Source: Bacillota bacterium (GTDB lineage: Bacteria; Bacillota; Clostridia; Acetivibrionales; DTU013). Taken from it: 6,523 nt of DNA. The stretch is taken from the NCBI GenBank assembly GCA_023409615.1, contig JAEYRF010000238.1, positions 1-6,523 of the forward strand, written 5' to 3'. Positions within the stretch are counted from its first letter, which is position 1, and each line of letters begins with the position of its first letter. Shown here piece after piece: positions 5,898-6,523 of the stretch. Both the position numbers and the translations under genes were made by a program. The notes beneath the pieces were generated by a model that saw only the letters and a list, made by a program, of their open reading frames with translations, was not told the origin of the DNA and searched no databases.

Positions 5898-6344
5898 TTG
5901 AAAGTTTCGGTTAAGCAAATCGACTGTAATCAGGAAGAGCAGGCAATTATCCTCTGCTATGATGTAGGCGAGGATGTGAAAAGCATAGTCAGCTATATTA
6001 AGGCCACAGGAGCCACGCTTGCGGGATATGCTGATGAAAGGGCAAGCCAAATCCCTTTGCAGGATATCTTCTTTGTTGAGGCGGTTGATAATAAGCTGTT
6101 CGCATACACGAAAAAAAAGGTGTATGAGCTGAAGTGTAAACTATATGAGTTTGTCGCACTGTATGAAAACAGAAGGTTTTTCAGGTGTTCCAAGGCATTC
6201 GCCATCAACCTGATGAAGATTGACAACGTGCGTCCCATCCTGAATGGGAGGTTTTCGGCAACGTTGTTTAATGGTGAGGAAGTAATCATATCCCGGCAGT
6301 ATGTGCCGGAGCTAAAAAAACGATTACTGGGGGAGTACAAATGA
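5898..6344 (+). CDS. LytTR DNA-binding domain transcription factor without receiver domain
   Basis: This is a 148-aa regulator made of a short N-terminal region (about 1-50) and one LytTR DNA-binding domain (about 52-143). Signatures are IPLQDIFFVEAVDNK, the FFRCSKAFAINLMKI core and the IISRQYVPELKKRL end. There is no response-regulator receiver domain, so it is not a classical two-component regulator. The start chosen is TTG at 5898, with GAAGGTG (5886-5892) 5 nt upstream, and the resulting start MKVSVKQI is typical for the family. An in-frame ATG at 5880 would give 154 aa but has no ribosome site and only about 14 nt of leader. The stop overlaps the ATG of the DUF3021 gene (ATGA), as in LytTR regulatory systems where the membrane partner restrains the regulator and the pair is often autoregulated. 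Confidence 0.85.
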   Translation: MKVSVKQIDCNQEEQAIILCYDVGEDVKSIVSYIKATGATLAGYADERASQIPLQDIFFVEAVDNKLFAYTKKKVYELKCKLYEFVALYENRRFFRCSKAFAINLMKIDNVRPILNGRFSATLFNGEEVIISRQYVPELKKRLLGEYK

Positions 6345-6523
6345 GCTTTAGGGCTTTTTTAAAAAGATGCCTGATGGAGTACTTTATCATTACCACCTGC
6401 GTGACGGCTGCAATCGCCATCCTGGGCCAGGCACTTGATCCGGCGGCAAGATTCGGTTATGATGCCTACTTTTCACCGCTTATTTTCGGATTAGTAAGCC
6501 TCATACCATCACTAGTAACATAC
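6341..6523 (+). CDS. DUF3021 family membrane protein (N-terminal part)
   Basis: The first 61 codons of a membrane protein that continues past the window. The ATG overlaps the LytTR stop, and GGGGGAG (6329-6335) lies 5 nt upstream, so the two genes are one operon. A positively charged start (RAFLKR) is followed by a hydrophobic helix at about 13-31 and a second at about 45-61. The pattern and its position behind a LytTR-only regulator fit DUF3021 proteins, which usually have about four membrane helices and 130-150 residues. It probably acts as the membrane partner that controls the LytTR protein, an inference from the gene pairing. The missing C-terminal half prevents a firm family check. Confidence 0.7.
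   Translation, partial: MSFRAFLKRCLMEYFIITTCVTAAIAILGQALDPAARFGYDAYFSPLIFGLVSLIPSLVTY

Overview
The window reads as Firmicutes DNA, most likely a gut-type Clostridia (Lachnospiraceae or Oscillospiraceae relative). The reasons are purine-rich GGAGG-type ribosome sites, sigma-A-like promoters, a Gram-positive type LexA box, and gene families common in that group: a UvrX/YqjW-type Y-family polymerase with YolD, an AAA_14/DUF4143 ATPase, and a LytTR-DUF3021 pair. No rRNA, tRNA, CRISPR array, transposase or integrase is visible. Lineage and family names come from reading motifs, not from a database search.

Left part (1-2680). The last 13 codons of an unknown gene end at 42 and are followed by a perfect 12-bp hairpin. 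A minus-strand remnant of a TetR-family ligand-binding domain follows (143-439). Next comes a clear SOS unit. A promoter (TTTACA, 17 bp, TATAAT) has a perfect GAAC-N4-GTTC LexA operator just downstream of its -10. It drives an error-prone Y-family DNA polymerase (559-2082) and a YolD-like protein (2079-2507), which overlap by 4 bp. A further short ORF (2504-2680) again begins with an ATGA overlap and looks like a third, possibly truncated, member.

Middle part (2617-4479). A convergent minus-strand gene encodes a 439-aa AAA_14/DUF4143 ATPase. A 9-bp dyad lies over its likely promoter. Behind it is about 540 bp without an intact gene, which contains what looks like a decayed C_GCAxxG_C_C family redox-type gene. 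Together with the TetR remnant, this suggests a region of gene gain and loss.

Right part (4480-6523). A membrane-anchored alpha/beta hydrolase has four predicted N-terminal membrane segments and a PAF-acetylhydrolase-like Ser-Asp-His triad. It is followed by a LytTR-only transcription factor with its own extended -10 promoter and direct repeats upstream. The LytTR gene overlaps by ATGA the start of a DUF3021 membrane protein that runs off the window. The LytTR and DUF3021 proteins probably form a regulator plus membrane-partner module. Whether the hydrolase belongs to that module is not shown by the sequence.
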